Shown: positions 19,102 through 27,940 of the stretch, in pieces
Numbering within the stretch: the stretch's first letter is position 1
Layout of the letters: each line of letters starts with the position of its first letter
Assembly: GCF_900188345.1 (NCBI RefSeq)
Contig: NZ_FZOD01000040.1
Span: forward strand, 1-64,000
DNA from: Streptosporangium subroseum
GTDB lineage: Bacteria; Actinomycetota; Actinomycetes; Streptosporangiales; Streptosporangiaceae
DNA: 64,000 nucleotides
Direction: 5' to 3'
Notes under the pieces: model-generated
The model's input: the letters and a program-made list of their open reading frames with translations, nothing else
What the model was told of the DNA's origin: nothing
Database searches by the model: none
Program-made: the position numbers and the translations under genes

Positions 19102-20370
19102 ATGGTCCGTTACCGCGTGCGCGGTGGCAACCCACTTCGTGGAACCGCCTTCATCCAGGGTGCCAAAAACGCCGTTCTGCCTATGATCGGTGCGGCGCTG
19201 CTGGCGGCCAAGGGCCGTACGGTCCTGCGCAATGTTCCCATCATCGAGGACGTGCGCCGAGCGGTCGAGCTGGCCGAGACGATCGGCGCAAAGGTCGAGC
19301 TCCACGAGGCCGAGCGCACGCTGGTGATCGACGCCTCGACGCTGAAGAGCCCGGTTCTGCCCGCGGAGATCGCCCGCCGCTTCCGGGGATCCGTGCTGTT
19401 CGTGCCCGCGCTGCTGCACCGCCTCGGTGAGGCGATCATCGAGGGCGTCGGCGGCTGCAACCTGGGAAGCCGCAACCTGGACTTCCACTACCTGGGCTAC
19501 AAGCGCCTGGGCGCGATCGTGGACGAGGGCGACTCCGTCATCCACGTCAAGTCCTCCGGTCTCACGGGCGCCACCCTGTATCTGGACACCCCCTCGCACA
19601 CCGGCACCGAGAACCTCATCATGGCCGCCGCCCTCGGACGGGGCACCACCGTGATCGAGAACGCGGCGCTGGAGCCCGAGGTCCTCGACGTGATCGACAT
19701 GCTGAGCCGGATGGGCGCGAAGATCAGCGGCGGCGGCACCGGTTTCATCACCGTGGAGGGCGTGGAGGAGCTCCAGGCCGTCGAGCACACCGTGATGCCC
19801 GACCGCCTCGACGCGGGCGTGTTCGCCATGGCCGCGGCCATCACCGGCGGCGAGGTCAACCTGGTCGGCGCCAACCTGGACCACCTCGGCGTGGTCCGCT
19901 ACAAGCTGGAGCAGATGGGGGTGGAGTTCGCCGACCACGGCGCGGTCCTCCACGTCCGCCGGGACCGCCCGCTGCGCCCGATCAACGTCATTACCGACAC
20001 CTATCCCGGCTTCGCCACCGACCTGCAGTCGCCGATCATGACGGTCGCCTGCCTCGCCGACGGCGCCAGCTACATTCACGAGCGCATTTTCGACGGCCGG
20101 TTCGCGCTGGCCTCCGAACTGAACAAAATGGGCGCCGACATCGAGGTGAAGGAGAACAGCGCGGTCGTCCGCGGAGCGACTCCGCTAACCGGTACCCAGG
20201 TGACCGCTCACGACCTCCGTTCAGGAATCGCCCTCGTACTCGCCGGCCTCGCCGCCGAAGGGGAGACCGTGATCGAATCGGGATATCTCATCGACCGTGG
20301 CCACTCATATCTCGCCGAGCGTATGCAGGCTCTCGGGGCAGATGTCAGGCGAGAGATTTCAGCATCATAA
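19102..20370 (+). CDS. murA: UDP-GlcNAc 1-carboxyvinyltransferase (MurA-family)
   Basis: MurA transfers enolpyruvyl from PEP to UDP-GlcNAc, the first committed step of peptidoglycan synthesis. The 422-residue protein keeps the catalytic residues: Lys-Asn in GAKNAVLP, the PEP-binding Cys and Arg in GGCNLGSRNLD, the aspartate in YPGFATDLQSP, and arginines in FDGRFAL, HDLRSGIAL and LIDRGHSYL. Compared with canonical MurA it has VGGCNLGSRN rather than PGGCxIGxRP, and RGS where RAS is usual. It may therefore be a divergent second MurA. AAGGAG precedes the ATG. It is followed by a hairpin terminator. Confidence 0.9.
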   Translation: MVRYRVRGGNPLRGTAFIQGAKNAVLPMIGAALLAAKGRTVLRNVPIIEDVRRAVELAETIGAKVELHEAERTLVIDASTLKSPVLPAEIARRFRGSVLFVPALLHRLGEAIIEGVGGCNLGSRNLDFHYLGYKRLGAIVDEGDSVIHVKSSGLTGATLYLDTPSHTGTENLIMAAALGRGTTVIENAALEPEVLDVIDMLSRMGAKISGGGTGFITVEGVEELQAVEHTVMPDRLDAGVFAMAAAITGGEVNLVGANLDHLGVVRYKLEQMGVEFADHGAVLHVRRDRPLRPINVITDTYPGFATDLQSPIMTVACLADGASYIHERIFDGRFALASELNKMGADIEVKENSAVVRGATPLTGTQVTAHDLRSGIALVLAGLAAEGETVIESGYLIDRGHSYLAERMQALGADVRREISAS

Positions 20371-20404
20371 TCAGCGGGTTTGAGACGCTCAAAAACCGCG
20401 CTGA
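20371..20404 (+). terminator. Imperfect hairpin after murA-like gene
   Basis: TCAGCGGGTTTGAG pairs, with bulges, to CTCAAAAACCGCGCTGA around an ACG loop directly after the stop. It is a probable terminator. Confidence 0.5.
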
Positions 20405-20595
20405 CCTGTGTAAATAGCACTAGTCAGGGGTTTACCCCGGAAGGCCCTTCCGGAATTGGACACAAAACGGGCGTGACATTACGGCCCCCGCAAGCGATCG
20501 TTCCAAAAGAGAGCCGAAAACAAACGGACGGCATGATGGGACGAACATTGGTCGAGCGGGCCGAAGAAGCGCCACGAGTGTCACGCCCGGGTGCC

Positions 20596-21885
20596 ATGAC
20601 ACCGGACCTCACTATCGGTGTGGTGGGCCCCCATGACCTCGTCGAGCGGGTGATGTTGATGGGGCACGCGGCAGCCCCACTGCCCTGCCGCCTGGTGGCG
20701 GCGGCCTACCGGGACGAACAAGAAGCCGCCGACAAGGTCACCCGACTGGGGGCCGGGGTGGACGCATGCCTGTTCGCCAGCCCGGTCCCCTACGATCTGG
20801 CCCGGCGATCGGGGGTGCTGACGATGCCCGCGACGTATGTCCAGCTCGGCGGCGCCGCACTGATCGCCGCACTGGCCAGGGCAGCGCTGGACGAACGGAT
20901 AGACCCGCGCAGGGTCAGCATCGATGTCCTGAGCCGGGCCGACGTCGAGGAGGCCTACGGCGACCTGAGCCTTCCCTTCGGGGATGTGCACAGCCGTGAC
21001 GAGCCGGGCGCCACCGGCACGATCGCGGCCTTCCACGAACGCCTCGCCCGCCAGGGCGGCACCAGCGGGGCGCTCACCTGCCTGCCCGCGGTCGCCGACC
21101 GTCTTCAGACGGCCGGCATCCCGGTGATCAGGATCCGCCCGACCTCCGCCGCGGTCCGTACGGCACTGCACACGGCCGCGCTGCTCGGTGCGCACCATCG
21201 ACTGGAGGAGTCCCAGCTCACGGTGGTCCTGGTCGAGGTGCCCACGCTCCGCGAGCCGATCCGCCGGGCCGCGCCGCGCTACTGGCGCGACGAGCTCCGG
21301 CTGTCCCTGCACCGGCTGCTGGTGCAGGAGGCCAACCGGATCAACGCGTCGGTGACCGCGGTCGACGACCACAGTTACATGGTCACCGCGACCCGCGGCT
21401 CGGTGGCCGCGGCCACCGAGGGCTTCCGGGTGCTGCCGTTCGCCGCGCGGGTGCGAGACGAGCTCGGCCTGGCGGTCGAGGTGGGCGTCGGCATGGGCCG
21501 TACGACCCACGACGCCGAGTCCCACGCCCGTGCCGCACTGGCGCGCACCCAGGCGGGCAAACAGGCTCAGGGCTTCGCGGTGGACCGCGAAGGCCGGGCG
21601 CTGATCCCCGCACCCAGGATGCCCCCGCAGAACACGGGCCCGCTGAAGCCGAAGGGCGTGGAGGTGCTGGCCAGGCTGGCGGCCAAGCTGGAGGGTGGAG
21701 ACACGGTCGTGGACGCGGAGGGCGCGGGCAAGATGCTCGGCGTCACCCCTCGTACGGCACGGCGGCTGCTGCGCACGTTGGTCGACGAGGGACTCGCGTG
21801 GCCGCTTCCGCCGAACCGCACCCCCCAGCCGGGACGTCCTCGCCAGCTCTACCGTCTGATCGTGGAGAAGCTCGGCACCCGCTGA
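20596..21885 (+). CDS. Winged-helix transcriptional regulator with degenerate GGDEF-like sensor
   Basis: The gene encodes 429 residues from ATG 20596 (MTPDLTIGVVGPHD). That start was chosen because third-position GC becomes normal there; an in-frame ATG at 20533 is an alternative. The N-terminal ~165 residues resemble a Rossmann-like binding domain (TIGVVGPHDLVERVM). The middle (about 215-330) ends in LAVEVGVGMGRTTHDAESHA, like a degenerate cyclase/GGDEF fold. The last ~70 residues contain a helix-turn-helix (AGKMLGVTPRTARRLLRTLV). It is probably a ligand-sensing DNA-binding protein. Targets and ligand are unknown and I recognise no named family member. Confidence 0.8.
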   Translation: MTPDLTIGVVGPHDLVERVMLMGHAAAPLPCRLVAAAYRDEQEAADKVTRLGAGVDACLFASPVPYDLARRSGVLTMPATYVQLGGAALIAALARAALDERIDPRRVSIDVLSRADVEEAYGDLSLPFGDVHSRDEPGATGTIAAFHERLARQGGTSGALTCLPAVADRLQTAGIPVIRIRPTSAAVRTALHTAALLGAHHRLEESQLTVVLVEVPTLREPIRRAAPRYWRDELRLSLHRLLVQEANRINASVTAVDDHSYMVTATRGSVAAATEGFRVLPFAARVRDELGLAVEVGVGMGRTTHDAESHARAALARTQAGKQAQGFAVDREGRALIPAPRMPPQNTGPLKPKGVEVLARLAAKLEGGDTVVDAEGAGKMLGVTPRTARRLLRTLVDEGLAWPLPPNRTPQPGRPRQLYRLIVEKLGTR

Positions 21886-21906
21886 GACCCGAATGGTCGC
21901 CCGTCC

Positions 21907-21954
21907 TGAGCTGAGAGGTTCCGCCGTACCCACCCGGAGGAACCTCTCGGCTCA
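21907..21954 (+). terminator. Hairpin terminator after regulator gene
   Basis: TGAGCTGAGAGGTTCC pairs with GGAACCTCTCGGCTCA: 16 bp with one G-U wobble and a 16-base loop. It starts 22 bases after the stop. Confidence 0.75.
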
Positions 21955-21970
21955 CGGCCGATCCCGCGCG

Positions 21971-22134
21971 GAGTCTCAGAGTTCGAAACACCGACCCCGA
22001 GCAGGGGCCTCACAGTCCGAAGCGCTGACCCCGGGTGGAGTCTCACAGTCTTAGGCGCTGTCCCCGGGTGGAGTCTCACAGTCCGGAACACCGATCTCAC
22101 GCGAGATCCCACGGTCCGAAACCCGCGAGCGAAT
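21971..22134. repeat. Five degenerate ~33-bp intergenic repeats
   Basis: Units beginning GAGTCTCACAGTCCGAA recur at 21971, 22005, 22038, 22071 and 22103 (spacing 34, 33, 33 and 32). They occupy the spacer between a terminator and the next promoter and are not coding. Confidence 0.8.
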
Positions 22135-22150
22135 TGTCGCACTTTGGGTC

Positions 22151-22156
22151 TATTGT
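22151..22156 (+). promoter_or_regulatory. Putative -10 box of EamA gene
   Basis: TATTGT lies eight bases before the ATG at 22165, without a ribosome site, as for a leaderless transcript. Confidence 0.4.
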
Positions 22157-22164
22157 CATGCGCT

Positions 22165-23106
22165 ATGGGTCGTGACACTACTGACAGCCGCAAAACGCTT
22201 CTCGTGTGGGGAGCGCTCGCGATCGTATATGTGGTGTGGGGCTCCACATATCTGGCGATCAAGATCGTCGTCGAGACGCTCCCTCCGCTGCTCGGCGGGG
22301 CCATGCGCTTCGTGACGGCCTCGCTGATCCTCGGGGCGGTCGTGTTCCTGTTCCGCGGGCGGCAGGCCTTCCGGATGAACCGCAGAGAGCTCGGCGGAGC
22401 GGCGCTGGTCGGGTTGTTGCTGCTGACCGGCGGCAACGGCATGGTCGCGGTGGCCGAGCAGCACATCTCCAGCGGGCTGGCGGCGCTGCTGGTCGCCTCG
22501 GTGCCGCTCTGGCTGGTGATCTTCAGGATCGTCACCAGGGACAGGCCCCAGATCATGACCCTCGCCGGGGTGCTCATCGGGTTCGGCGGGGTGGCGGTGC
22601 TGTCGCTGACGGGCGGGGGCAGCGCGGCGGACGGCACGGGCATCGCGGTCATCCTGCTGGCGTCGCTGTCGTGGTCGCTCGGCTCGTTCCTGTCCGCCCG
22701 GATCCCGATGCCCGCCGACCCCTTCGCCGCGAGCGCGATCGAGATGGCCGCGGGCGGCGCCGGGCTGGTGCTGACCGCCCTGGCCGTGGGCGAGCACCTC
22801 GACCTCACCGCCGTCTCGGGACGGTCCTGGATCGCCCTGGTCTACCTGGTCCTGATGGGCTCCCTGGTCGGTTTCACCGCCTACGTCTGGCTGCTCGGCA
22901 ACGCCCCGATCTCTCTGGTGTCCACCTACGCCTACGTCAACCCGGTCGTGGCGGTCGTCCTCGGCGCGCTCATCCTGAGCGAGCCGGTCACGACCTCGAT
23001 GGTCGCGGCGGGCGTGGTGATCGTCCTCGGCGTGGCCCTGGTGGTGTCCACCGAGCGGCGCAGGAAGGCCGAGGTCGTACCGGAGCCGGAACCCACGCCC
23101 GCGTAG
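22165..23106 (+). CDS. EamA/DMT-family transporter
   Basis: The 313-residue protein has ten predicted membrane helices arranged as two EamA repeats, which is the drug/metabolite transporter superfamily. Typical motifs are VVWGSTYLAIKIVVETLPP in helix 1 and YAYVNPVVAVVLGALILSEP near helix 9. Members export amino acids, metabolites or drugs; the substrate cannot be told from sequence. The start MGRDTTDS follows a -10-like TATTGT, so the transcript may be leaderless. Confidence 0.92.
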   Translation: MGRDTTDSRKTLLVWGALAIVYVVWGSTYLAIKIVVETLPPLLGGAMRFVTASLILGAVVFLFRGRQAFRMNRRELGGAALVGLLLLTGGNGMVAVAEQHISSGLAALLVASVPLWLVIFRIVTRDRPQIMTLAGVLIGFGGVAVLSLTGGGSAADGTGIAVILLASLSWSLGSFLSARIPMPADPFAASAIEMAAGGAGLVLTALAVGEHLDLTAVSGRSWIALVYLVLMGSLVGFTAYVWLLGNAPISLVSTYAYVNPVVAVVLGALILSEPVTTSMVAAGVVIVLGVALVVSTERRRKAEVVPEPEPTPA

Positions 23107-23247
23107 AGCCTTGATTCGCCGGCGCGAGGGAGGCGGCTCCCCCGCACCGGTCACCCCGATGGCCGTGGCCTGAGCGTTCGGACATCGTGGAGGCCACGCG
23201 ACGCGTCTCCTTCGAAGGCCCGTGGCTCCCCCGGCGGATCGAGCGGC

Positions 23248-24309
23248 TCAGGCGTGTCTGAAGGCCTCCGTGGCGGCCAGGAGGGTGTCGTTGGCCTCGG
23301 GAGTGCCGATGGAGATCCGGACGCCCTCCCCCGCGAAGGCGCGCACCGCGACACCTTCGAGCGCGCAGCTCCCGGCGAAGTCCATCGTGCGGTCGCCCAG
23401 GCGGAGCCAGACGAAGTTGGCCTCCGTGATGGGCACCGTCCAGTCCTGGGAGATCAGGGCCTCGCGGACCCGCTCGCGCTCCTTGACCACGATGTCCACC
23501 CGCTCCAGCAGCTCGTCCTCGGCCGCCAGGGAGGCGATCGCGGCGGTCTGGGCCAGGTGGTTGACCGCGAAGGGCACCGTCGTCTTGCGAACGGCGGACG
23601 CCACCGGCTCGTTGCCGATCAGATAGCCCACCCGGAGCCCGGCCAGGCCGTACGCCTTGGAGAACGTCCGCAGCACGGCCACGTTCGGCCGGTCGCCGTA
23701 GACGGTGAGCCCGTCGGTGACGCCGGCGTCCCTGACGTACTCCCGGTAGGCCTCGTCGAGCACGACGAGCACGTCCTCGGGGACCCGGTCCAGGAAGGCC
23801 TCCAGCTCGGCCGCGTGGACGACCGTGCCGGTGGGGTTGTTCGGGTTGCAGACGAGGATCATGCGCGTCTGCGGGGTGATCGCGTCGGCCATGGCCTCCA
23901 GGTGGTGCGTCTCACCCAGCAGCGGGACCCGGACCGAGGTCGCCCCGGACAGGTCGGCCATGAGCGGGTACGCCTCGAACGACTGCCAGGCGTAGATCAC
24001 CTCGGCACCCGGCTCGCCGACGGTCTCGAAGAGCTGCTGGAGCAGCGTCACCGAACCGGCTCCGGCCGCGACGTGCTCGGGCGGCACGCCGTGCCTCTCG
24101 GCGATCGCGTTGGTCAGCGCCGTCGACGCCGGGTCGGGATAGAGGTGCATCTCGGATGCGGCCCTCGAAACCGCCTCGACCACGGAGGGCAACGGTCCGT
24201 AGGGGGATTCGTTCGAAGACAGCTTGTAGGACCGACCGTCGGCGGACATCGCGGTCTTGCCCGCCTTGTAGGCGGGCACCGTGTCCAGAATCGCGCGGAA
24301 ACGAGGCAT
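23248..24309 (-). CDS. hisC: HisC-type histidinol-phosphate/aromatic aminotransferase
   Basis: The 353-residue PLP enzyme of fold-type I has LSSNESPYGPLPSV at the N-terminus, CNPNNPTGT, VVLDEAYREY, and the PLP-binding lysine in RTFSKAYGLAGLRVGY. HisC enzymes convert imidazole-acetol phosphate to histidinol phosphate with glutamate; closely related Pat proteins act on aromatic amino acids. It stands alone rather than in a his operon, so an aromatic aminotransferase role is quite possible. TAAAGT lies six bases before the ATG (24316-24321), suggesting a leaderless start. Confidence 0.9.
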   Translation of the reverse strand: MPRFRAILDTVPAYKAGKTAMSADGRSYKLSSNESPYGPLPSVVEAVSRAASEMHLYPDPASTALTNAIAERHGVPPEHVAAGAGSVTLLQQLFETVGEPGAEVIYAWQSFEAYPLMADLSGATSVRVPLLGETHHLEAMADAITPQTRMILVCNPNNPTGTVVHAAELEAFLDRVPEDVLVVLDEAYREYVRDAGVTDGLTVYGDRPNVAVLRTFSKAYGLAGLRVGYLIGNEPVASAVRKTTVPFAVNHLAQTAAIASLAAEDELLERVDIVVKERERVREALISQDWTVPITEANFVWLRLGDRTMDFAGSCALEGVAVRAFAGEGVRISIGTPEANDTLLAATEAFRHA

Positions 24310-24475
24310 GCTCTTACTTTAGGACCGGGCGGATGGAGTTCCGAACTGCTTGCTGTTTGTTCAGCCTTCCTCCTGTCCTCTCTGTCATCTTGTCGGGTCC
24401 TGCCATTTTCGTAGACGCTCTGTGACCGTTCGACTACCATCGCCCATGGGTTCGAGTCGAAGGAAAGGGGAGCGA

Positions 24476-25300
24476 GTGTCCGAGATGGCGTGGCAGTGGG
24501 CACGCTCCTTGCAGGGCTATCGGGTCAAACTCCGCCCCACCTCCGAGCAGCGCACCTGGCTAGCCCAGCATGCCGGGGTGACGCGGATGGCGGAGAAGCT
24601 CTACCTGGAAAAAATTCAGGCGGCGCTCGCCCAGGGCGCGGCCGATCACACCTATGGGGTGGCCGAGGGCACCGCCGACCGAGGCCAGGATGCCAGCACG
24701 GAGACGGGCGAGGCCGAGGCCGTTGATTTCGAGCCGTTGCCCGGCTGGGTGATTCCCCCCACGGAGGGTTACACGGCCGAAGACCTTGACCGGCTGCGGG
24801 GGATCCCCTCTCACACCCAACTGATTGATGGCGCTCTCGTCTTCGTGAGCCCCCAGACCCGCTTCCACTCACTCACCCTGTCTCTCATGCAGAGCGAACT
24901 ACATCGCACCGTTCCGGCGGATCTGCGGGTTCGCAGACAGATGACGGTGACGCTTGGAAAACGTCAACGTCCCGAGCCCGACCTTGTGGTGATCCGGGCC
25001 GACGGTGATCTGGATCCGAACCAGACCACCTACCAGCCGGCCGATGTGCTCCTGGCCGTCGAGGTGGTCTCCGCCGAGTCCGAGATCCGCGACCGGAAGC
25101 GCAAGCCCGTGCTCTACGCGGAGGCGGGCATCGTCCACTTCTGGCGGATCGAGGAGAAGCACGGTCGACCGACCGTCTACGTCTACGAACTGGATCCGGC
25201 GACCAAGGCCTACGCGTTCATGGGAATCCACCACGACCGCCTCAAGATCAGCATCCCGTTCGACGTCGACATCGACCTGACGGAGATCGACGGCCTCTGA
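24476..25300 (+). CDS. Uma2-family putative nuclease with TnpB-like N-terminus
   Basis: The gene encodes 274 residues from GTG 24476, behind AAGGGGAG; ATG 24485 is an alternative. The C-terminal ~180 residues are a Uma2 domain (PD-(D/E)XK-like fold): EPDLVVI, then VEVVSAESEIRDRKRKP and LYAEAGIVHFW, giving the expected Asp, Glu and Lys. The N-terminal ~50 residues (GYRVKLRPTSEQRTWLAQHA and following) strongly resemble the helix-turn-helix that starts IS200/IS605 TnpB proteins. An acidic linker joins the two. A plain Uma2 protein is usually near 190 residues. The nuclease role of Uma2 is inferred from fold, and no substrate is known. Confidence 0.82.
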   Translation: MSEMAWQWARSLQGYRVKLRPTSEQRTWLAQHAGVTRMAEKLYLEKIQAALAQGAADHTYGVAEGTADRGQDASTETGEAEAVDFEPLPGWVIPPTEGYTAEDLDRLRGIPSHTQLIDGALVFVSPQTRFHSLTLSLMQSELHRTVPADLRVRRQMTVTLGKRQRPEPDLVVIRADGDLDPNQTTYQPADVLLAVEVVSAESEIRDRKRKPVLYAEAGIVHFWRIEEKHGRPTVYVYELDPATKAYAFMGIHHDRLKISIPFDVDIDLTEIDGL

Positions 25301-25341
25301 TCGATCTCGGTCCGGTAGCCGACCGGGCGCCGGAGAGGCGG

Positions 25342-26007
25342 TCAGTCCTTGAGCGAGCGGAGCATCGGGGGGTGGAGGATCGCGGCCGGGCCTCGGCGGT
25401 AGAGCTTGGCGGGGCGGCCGCCGTCGCGGGCGGTGATGCCGCCGGTGGGCACCAGGAAGCCCTCTGCCTTGGTGACCTTGCGGTGGAAGTTGCGCGGGTC
25501 CAGGGAGCGGCCCCAGACGATCTCGTAAACCCGGCGCAGGTCGGCGACGGTGAACTCCGGGGGGCAGAAGGCCGCGCCCAGCGGGGTGTATTCGAGCTTG
25601 GCGCGGGCGCGCTCGATCCCGTCGAGCACGATGCGCCGGTGGTCGAAGGCCATCTCCCGGAGGGACGAGACCGGCTGCCAGCTCATGTGCGCCTCGGTGG
25701 AGGCCGGCAGGTCGGGGGCGAGGCCGAGGTAGGCGACGCTCAGGACGCGCTGGCGCGGGTCGCGGTCGGGGTAGCCGTAGGTCTGGAGCTGTTCCAGATG
25801 GACGGCGGCACCGGGCAGACCCGATCGTTCGGCGAGGACTCGCGCCGCGGCGGCGGGCAGGTCCTCGTCAAGGTGGATGAAGCCGCCTGACAGGGCCCAG
25901 CGTCCCTCGTAGGGCGATTTGTTCCGTTGCCAGACGAGGGCGCTCAGCGCCTGGCACCGCACCGTGAGGACGACCAGATCCACGCTGACGGGAACGCGCG
26001 GAACCAT
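25342..26007 (-). CDS. NUDIX-domain regulator or hydrolase with winged helix (NrtR-like)
   Basis: The 221-residue protein has a NUDIX domain first: GRWALSGGFIHLDEDLPAAA, then RVLAERSGL. The NUDIX box is degenerate (usual REXXEE replaced), which suggests binding rather than hydrolysis. The C-terminal ~80 residues form a winged helix (FTVADLRRVYEIVWGRSLD and NFHRKVTKAEGFLVP), as in NrtR regulators of NAD metabolism that sense ADP-ribose. No NAD genes adjoin it. The start at 26007 lies 19 bases after the DUF4434-like gene on the same strand, so it may be the last gene of that operon. Confidence 0.87.
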   Translation of the reverse strand: MVPRVPVSVDLVVLTVRCQALSALVWQRNKSPYEGRWALSGGFIHLDEDLPAAAARVLAERSGLPGAAVHLEQLQTYGYPDRDPRQRVLSVAYLGLAPDLPASTEAHMSWQPVSSLREMAFDHRRIVLDGIERARAKLEYTPLGAAFCPPEFTVADLRRVYEIVWGRSLDPRNFHRKVTKAEGFLVPTGGITARDGGRPAKLYRRGPAAILHPPMLRSLKD

Positions 26008-26026
26008 GCCAGGCACGTTACACCGA

Positions 26027-27880
26027 TCAGGCGTTAATGCGGACGTGTAACGTCTCGGCGGCGGCCCGCCCATCGGCCGCGGCGACCGAGACCTTGATCC
26101 ACGCACCGGCGGGCACCTGCGACCAGTCGAGGGGGATCCACGCCGTCTCCATCCTGATGGGCAGGTCGGGCGGCGACTCCGTCAGGTTCACCCCTGCCAC
26201 CTCGACGACCCTCGGACTGGCCTGGCCGTCCCAGGTGAGCGTCACCTTGGAGCCCATGGGCATGTTGTATCCCCGGATCTCCATGCCGTCCTGGATGTCA
26301 CGGCCCTTGCGGACCGCGTCGACCGCGATGGGCCGGTCGTAGTCGCGGGCGATCTCCTCGGAGAGGGAGGGGGAGCCGCAGGTGAAGAAGTCGCTCCACA
26401 TGTAGGAGACGACCTTGGAGACATATCGTCCGACCTGGGCTATGGCCGTGTCGAGCCGCTCCTTGTCGGTCCGTCCCCTGCTGCCGGTCCTCTCCTCGCA
26501 GAAATCCTCGTCGGACGGCTCGAAGGCCTCCACGTTGGCCCAGAGCTGCACGTCGTAGCCCTGCGCGACCATCTTCGTCCGCGCCTCGGCCATCGCCCGG
26601 TAGTAGTCGCGGGTCGAACCGTAGTACGCGGTGCCGTTGGACGCCTCCCCCACGACCGAGCGCAACCGCTCGTCCACCTTCTCCTCGCGCTGGTCCGGCC
26701 AGAAGAGCCCCACCTTGCCGGTGCCCCGGCTGTCCTGCGGCGCGATGATCCCGACCCCGGTTCTGGCCAGGGCCTCGAAGCCCTTGGCGACCTGCTGGGG
26801 AGTGGCGCTGAACGGAAGCCGCTTGCGCGCGTCGAGGTAGGGGCTGACCAAAATCGGCCTGCCGGGCATCTCCTGCTCCACGATCTCGTGCTGCGAGGCG
26901 TAGACCTTGAGCGTCGGGTTGTCCTTCTTCGCCGCTTCCGAGTCGTCCCCGATGTACTGCATGTCGCGCATCTGCAGCTCGAACGGCTGGTAGAAGCCGG
27001 CCAGTGAGGCCCGGTTCTGGAAGCGGGCGCCGTAGTCCTGCATGATCCGCCGGGTGAGCGTGGTCAGCGTGGCCGTACCCTGCTCGGCCGCCCGGGTCTT
27101 CTGCGCCGGATCACGCGGGGCCAGCGGCAGCGCGGGGTAGACCTTGATGCCGAACTGGTCGCCGAGATCCAGCAGCTCGGTGAGGCTGTCCTGTTCCGCG
27201 CCCGCGATCAGGATCACGTGGTAGCCACGCCCCTCGCTCCTGATGTTCGTGCAGCTCGGGTCGTCGGTGCCGTCGTCGGGCGCGACGATCCGGTAGAAGA
27301 CGGTCTTCCCGACCGTGATCTTCTTCTCGAACTCGGGACAGCGGAACAGATCCGGTCCGAAGGCCTCGTCGGTCCGGTAGACGAACGTCCAGGTCACTCG
27401 ATTGCCTGGGTTGGCCGCCTTGAGGTCTCTCTCCGCCGCCGCCTCGCACGGCAGCCCGTCCTCCTCGCACGGCTCGTAGCGGGGGTCGGGATTCTCCCCG
27501 TCCATGTCCAGGATCCGGCCGTCGTCGTCGACCCGGCGGGCCTGCAGGCCCCACCCGATCCGGATGACGGTGTCGCCGCCCACCTTGTGGATCGCGTCGA
27601 ACTGCCGCCGCCAGGTGCAGTGGTCGACGGTCGGGATGAGCCAGTAGCCGCTCAACGCGTACGGCGAGGGCGTATCCGTATCGAACGTTCCACACGCGTC
27701 GGTGAACTCGTCCGTGTTCGGAGTCGGGGTGGAGGAGAAGGAGGTGGGCGAGGGAGCGGGGGAGGACGCGATCGGCGAGCTCTCGCTCGTCGGAGCGATC
27801 TCGTCGATGGGGATGACCAGCACGACCGCTGCCACCACGGCGATGATCACGACGCCCAGGAAAGCGATGAGCCAGCGCAC
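26027..27880 (-). CDS. Membrane-anchored DUF4434-like (glycoside-hydrolase-like) protein
   Basis: The 617-residue protein has an N-terminal membrane anchor (about 4-26), a Ser/Pro/Thr linker (30-55), and a large external domain. Within it, LSGYWLIPTVDHCTWRRQF, RPILVSPYLDARKR and GVGIIAPQDSRGTGKVGLF resemble DUF4434, a TIM-barrel family related to glycoside hydrolases. The last ~120 residues look like a beta-sandwich. It lies downstream of the glycosyltransferases on the same strand, so a role in trimming or handling the surface polysaccharide is plausible. Family assignment is from memory of motifs and is moderately sure. Confidence 0.78.
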   Translation of the reverse strand: MRWLIAFLGVVIIAVVAAVVLVIPIDEIAPTSESSPIASSPAPSPTSFSSTPTPNTDEFTDACGTFDTDTPSPYALSGYWLIPTVDHCTWRRQFDAIHKVGGDTVIRIGWGLQARRVDDDGRILDMDGENPDPRYEPCEEDGLPCEAAAERDLKAANPGNRVTWTFVYRTDEAFGPDLFRCPEFEKKITVGKTVFYRIVAPDDGTDDPSCTNIRSEGRGYHVILIAGAEQDSLTELLDLGDQFGIKVYPALPLAPRDPAQKTRAAEQGTATLTTLTRRIMQDYGARFQNRASLAGFYQPFELQMRDMQYIGDDSEAAKKDNPTLKVYASQHEIVEQEMPGRPILVSPYLDARKRLPFSATPQQVAKGFEALARTGVGIIAPQDSRGTGKVGLFWPDQREEKVDERLRSVVGEASNGTAYYGSTRDYYRAMAEARTKMVAQGYDVQLWANVEAFEPSDEDFCEERTGSRGRTDKERLDTAIAQVGRYVSKVVSYMWSDFFTCGSPSLSEEIARDYDRPIAVDAVRKGRDIQDGMEIRGYNMPMGSKVTLTWDGQASPRVVEVAGVNLTESPPDLPIRMETAWIPLDWSQVPAGAWIKVSVAAADGRAAAETLHVRINA

Positions 27881-27940
27881 GATCAGGACACTACCGTTCT
27901 TGCGATCAGGCGGACATAAGCTGCTTCGCCATACCGGAGC

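Noticed and set aside
24476..24640. Remnant of a complete IS605-type element
   Set aside because: Only a TnpB-like N-terminal helix-turn-helix is seen; there is no RuvC-like domain, TnpA or subterminal hairpins.
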